Below, piece after piece: positions 61,940 through 64,000 of a DNA stretch of 64,000 nt. The notes under the pieces were generated by a model, which searched no databases, was not told the DNA's origin, and worked only from the letters and a program-made list of their open reading frames with translations. Source of the DNA: Euglena gracilis (lineage: Eukaryota; Euglenida; Euglenophyceae; Euglenales); NCBI GenBank assembly GCA_039621445.1, contig CP154956.1:18499428-18563427 (forward strand). The letters run 5' to 3'. The translations under genes and the position numbers were made by a program. Each line of letters begins with the position of its first letter. Position 1 is the first letter of the stretch.

Positions 61940-62110
61940 CAACATACACACAAAAGGTGTTGCACACACAAGGGATTTTTTTTTTAGGGCCCTGGAACAG
62001 TTGCCTACGCCGCTACAATGCAAAAAAGACTGAGTAGGAAATACCCATAGCGACCTTTGGCGACCGTGGGCAGACCCTAGGGTCTGCCCACAACCCCCCC
62101 CCCCCAGGCC
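61940..62110. other. Inverted 'gggcagaccctagggtc' neighbourhood
   Basis: 'tgggcagaccctagggtcgcc' at 61,848-61,870 and 'gggcagaccctagggtctgccca' at 62,068-62,090 frame a C/G-run pair and 'ggtcgcca' words, suggesting a small decayed fold-back element (about 61,830-62,100). Confidence 0.4.
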
Positions 62111-62186
62111 AGATCCGGGAGCCCCATTTCGAGTTCGGCCAAATTTAGGCAAATGTCCTTGTTTCTCCATGTTCTTTCAGGGAGGC

Positions 62187-62345
62187 GGACGGACGGACGG
62201 ACGGACGGCTGGTGAAAAAAGCAAAGGTCCGGACGGACGGCTGACCTTGTGGGCTTGGTCCAGACGGCTGAAGAAAATGCACTTGGTCCAGCTAGCCGGC
62301 TAGCCGGCTGGCCGGCTGGCCGGCTGGCCGGCTAGCCGGCGGGGT
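62187..62345. repeat. (GGAC)n and (CCGGCTGG)n arrays
   Basis: ggacggac units at 62,187-62,208 and 62,230-62,242, then ccggctagccggctgg units at 62,290-62,341. Similar ggacggacggctgg words return at 63,530-63,632. Confidence 0.8.
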
Positions 62346-62599
62346 CTTTGGAAGCGAAGGCGTCTGGAAAATTTTTTCGTCGCGAACTGGGTAAGTCCTG
62401 ATTCTGGGTGCTCAGCCCACACTGCACTTCGGGATCTTTGATGTGCCCCACACACCACATTAACCAGAACAGAAATTTGCATATGACAACTTTCAAATGT
62501 GGTATTTTTCCAAGGTTTAGGTGTTCTGTGCCGAAACTTTCTTCCACTTCATTTGTTGGACTAGTCCTTTTTCTCTTTCGACATAGAGAAGTGTATCTT

Positions 62600-62670
62600 G
62601 CGCACAGTGCAGTTGGTGTAGCATGCAGTTCGGGACTGTGAGTTCGCGGGTTCAAACCCCGTTGTGTGCA
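62600..62670 (+). repeat. tRNA-derived SINE-like sequence, copy 1
   Basis: Acceptor arms GCGCACA/TGTGTGC pair over 7 bp (one G-T), and the T arm GCGGG-TTCAAAC-CCCGT is intact with a B-box GGTTCAAACCC. The A-box region GTGCAGTTGG is approximate and the anticodon arm does not form a proper 7-base loop. It is therefore more likely a tRNA pseudogene or SINE head than a working tRNA. Confidence 0.55.
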
Positions 62671-63233
62671 AATTTTCCTCATTGGAAGATGTCTTTTTTT
62701 GGGAAGAAATTATGAATCACCCACACGCAAAAAAAATGCTTGCATTCCCAATCCTTCTCCTTCAGTATCACAATGCCGTTTCGGGTGGAAGCGGTGTTTG
62801 ATAGATATGATGAAAGTACAGGGTGCTGAAATGAAGTGAAAACACAGGAACTAATTTCAAGTCTGAAGACAGATTTCATAGACATTTTGTACTTAGATGC
62901 TGGTTTTCTTCTGCTTTCTGTTTCTTGCGTTCTTTATTTGCTGTTCAACAAGTGTTCTTGGAAGCCAAAAAATTGGGGGAGAAGTTTTTCAATCTGGCAA
63001 ATGGTCCAAATTTTGCATTTCACATTTTTTGCAATGTGATGGATTTTTTGGGGGCAGATGTGCTGGCCAGTTTTGGGCCAGATGTTCTGGCCAGTCTTGG
63101 GCCACAGGATTCTCTCAGGAAGGAGTTGTTTGGGTGCCTTTCTCTTGGAAAGGGGGGCAAAAAAATGGTTTGTTTGCTTTTTTTTTTTGGCAAAATAATT
63201 TTTCATTAAAGTACACGGACGAGAATGGTATCG

Positions 63234-63304
63234 CCCCCCGTGGCGTAGTGGTTCTGCGGTTAGTATCTGGCCGGTAGGTTGCGGGTTCGAAACCCGCCGG
63301 GGGG
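63234..63304 (+). repeat. tRNA-derived SINE head, copy 2
   Basis: Acceptor arms CCCCCCG/CGGGGGG pair perfectly, the A-box TGGCGTAGTGG and B-box GGTTCGAAACC both match the pol III consensus, and the T arm is GCGGG/CCCGC. The anticodon stem CGGTT/GGCCG has loop AGTATCT (would be UAU) but lacks U33, and the D stem is poor. Together with the repeated body that follows, a SINE promoter fits better than a real tRNA. Confidence 0.6.
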
Positions 63305-63490
63305 CAACTTCGTGATTTTTTCCTGATTTGACGCGACGAGTAGAGGGAAGACGTGACTGCTTTTCCGGAGAAGGAAAAAAATTTTTTTTGTCCGGATCCC
63401 GCCAGTGGGCAACTTCGTGTTTTTTCCTGATTTGACGAGACGAGCAGAGGGAAGACGTAACTCCTTTTTCGGAAGGAAATTTTTTTGGTC
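63303..63490 (+). repeat. Duplicated SINE body after the tRNA-like head
   Basis: 'ggcaacttcgtg(a)tttttcctgatttgacg(c/a)gacgag(t/c)agagggaagacgt' occurs at 63,303-63,353 and again at 63,411-63,459, each followed by a 'ttttccggaaggaaaaattttt' segment. The second copy lacks the tRNA head but keeps its last bases 'cccgcc.gtgggcaactt'. Confidence 0.65.
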
Positions 63491-63639
63491 CGGCCGGCTG
63501 GCAAGACAGACGTTGGTCCGGCTTGACGGACGGCTGGCGAAAAAATGCTTCGTCCGGACGGACGGCTGGGCGTCCAGCATTGGTCCGGCTGAAGAGGTCC
63601 GGACGGCTCGGACGGACGGACGGCCAGCCGCCCCCCAGG

Positions 63640-64000
63640 GATGGCAAATCCCCCTTCCGGGCCAAACGGTCGGCGGCCTTTATCTTTCTTTTTCCCTGCT
63701 GGTCTGCCGCCTTTGGGTTTCCCTTGTGTGTGCCAAGGGGTACGGCAGGGCCTCTCCCTTCAAAATAACCACAAAAACCACCCAAAACGGTTGAAAGAGA
63801 CCCCAAGGGAAAGCATTCTGGCCGTTCCAAGGGCGTCGTGCGATAACCAAAAGGGGGGGGTGCGTCGTGCGATAACAGACAAGTACCCAAATTTCAAACC
63901 TCAGGACATGGTAATACCTAATTGAGTGTATCAATGCCCAAGTTTGAGTGGCAAATTTCTAATTAATGAAAATGAATACGTTTTTTGATTTGAGGGCACA
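63640..64000. other. No supported feature
   Basis: Mixed sequence with two 'gcgtcgtgcgataac' words (63,832 and 63,860). The right-most bases resemble the 'cacaaattagg' words of 42,620-42,820. No coding supported. Confidence 0.35.

Noticed and set aside
63234-63304. Functional tRNA gene with anticodon UAU
   Set aside because: The D stem does not pair and position 33 is not U; the repeated body next to it fits a SINE better.
62934-63890. 318-codon minus-strand open frame over the SINE region
   Set aside because: It contains the antisense of tRNA-like heads (GFEPATYRPD-type peptide), a well-known false protein, and GGAC repeats.

Overview
The window is nuclear DNA from an intron-rich eukaryote, most likely a unicellular alga or other protist. 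I cannot fix the species. The evidence is short GC-rich exons (about 40-180 bp) bounded by AG/GT splice sites, introns of about 0.3-4.7 kb, no bacterial-style operons, tRNA-derived repeats, hAT and non-LTR transposon coding, and extreme microsatellite and C/G-homopolymer content. The splice donors favour GTG (often GTGTGC, GTGCGC or GTGTGT) over GTAAGT. Volvocine green algae also favour GTG donors, but this does not settle the lineage.

Region 1 (about 1-41.3 kb, minus strand): fragments of one large gene. I placed about 32 exons (roughly 1,260 codons) between 38,263 and 989, with weaker candidates upstream to 43,864. Reading phase carries over without adjustment through most neighbouring exons (37,769 to 33,240; 31,513 to 19,429; 17,683 to 13,650; 12,630 to 6,481; 3,823 to 989), which is strong internal support. 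The only domain recognised is a PDZ domain split over the exons at 35,477 and 34,559. Neither the start nor the end of the protein was found. Introns make up about 90% of the locus and are filled with non-autonomous transposons. Several have exact 8-bp target-site duplications and CAGGG termini (hAT type), and many lie within 30-80 bp of a splice donor.

Region 2 (38.5-49 kb): two inverted copies of a 1.1-1.4 kb TA-flanked element, one with a 298-bp insertion whose empty site is preserved in the other copy; a (GTGC)n satellite; and 213-222 bp TIR elements.

Region 3 (49-58 kb): a retrotransposon and transposon graveyard. A plus-strand fragment carries a 2A-like motif. A minus-strand non-LTR reverse transcriptase C-terminus is interrupted by a 3.29-kb insertion carrying about nine short palindromes around CCAGGCGCAAATGCGCCTGG and flanked by CCAGG repeats. 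This insertion is my best candidate for an undescribed mobile element. A plus-strand hAT transposase remnant follows (dimerisation domain at 57,764-57,898).

Region 4 (58-64 kb): more TIR elements, a frameshifted DUF4371/hAT-like pseudogene (61.27-61.69 kb), (GGAC)n and (CCGGCTGG)n satellites, and two tRNA-derived SINE-like sequences. No complete, intact protein-coding gene was demonstrated in the window.
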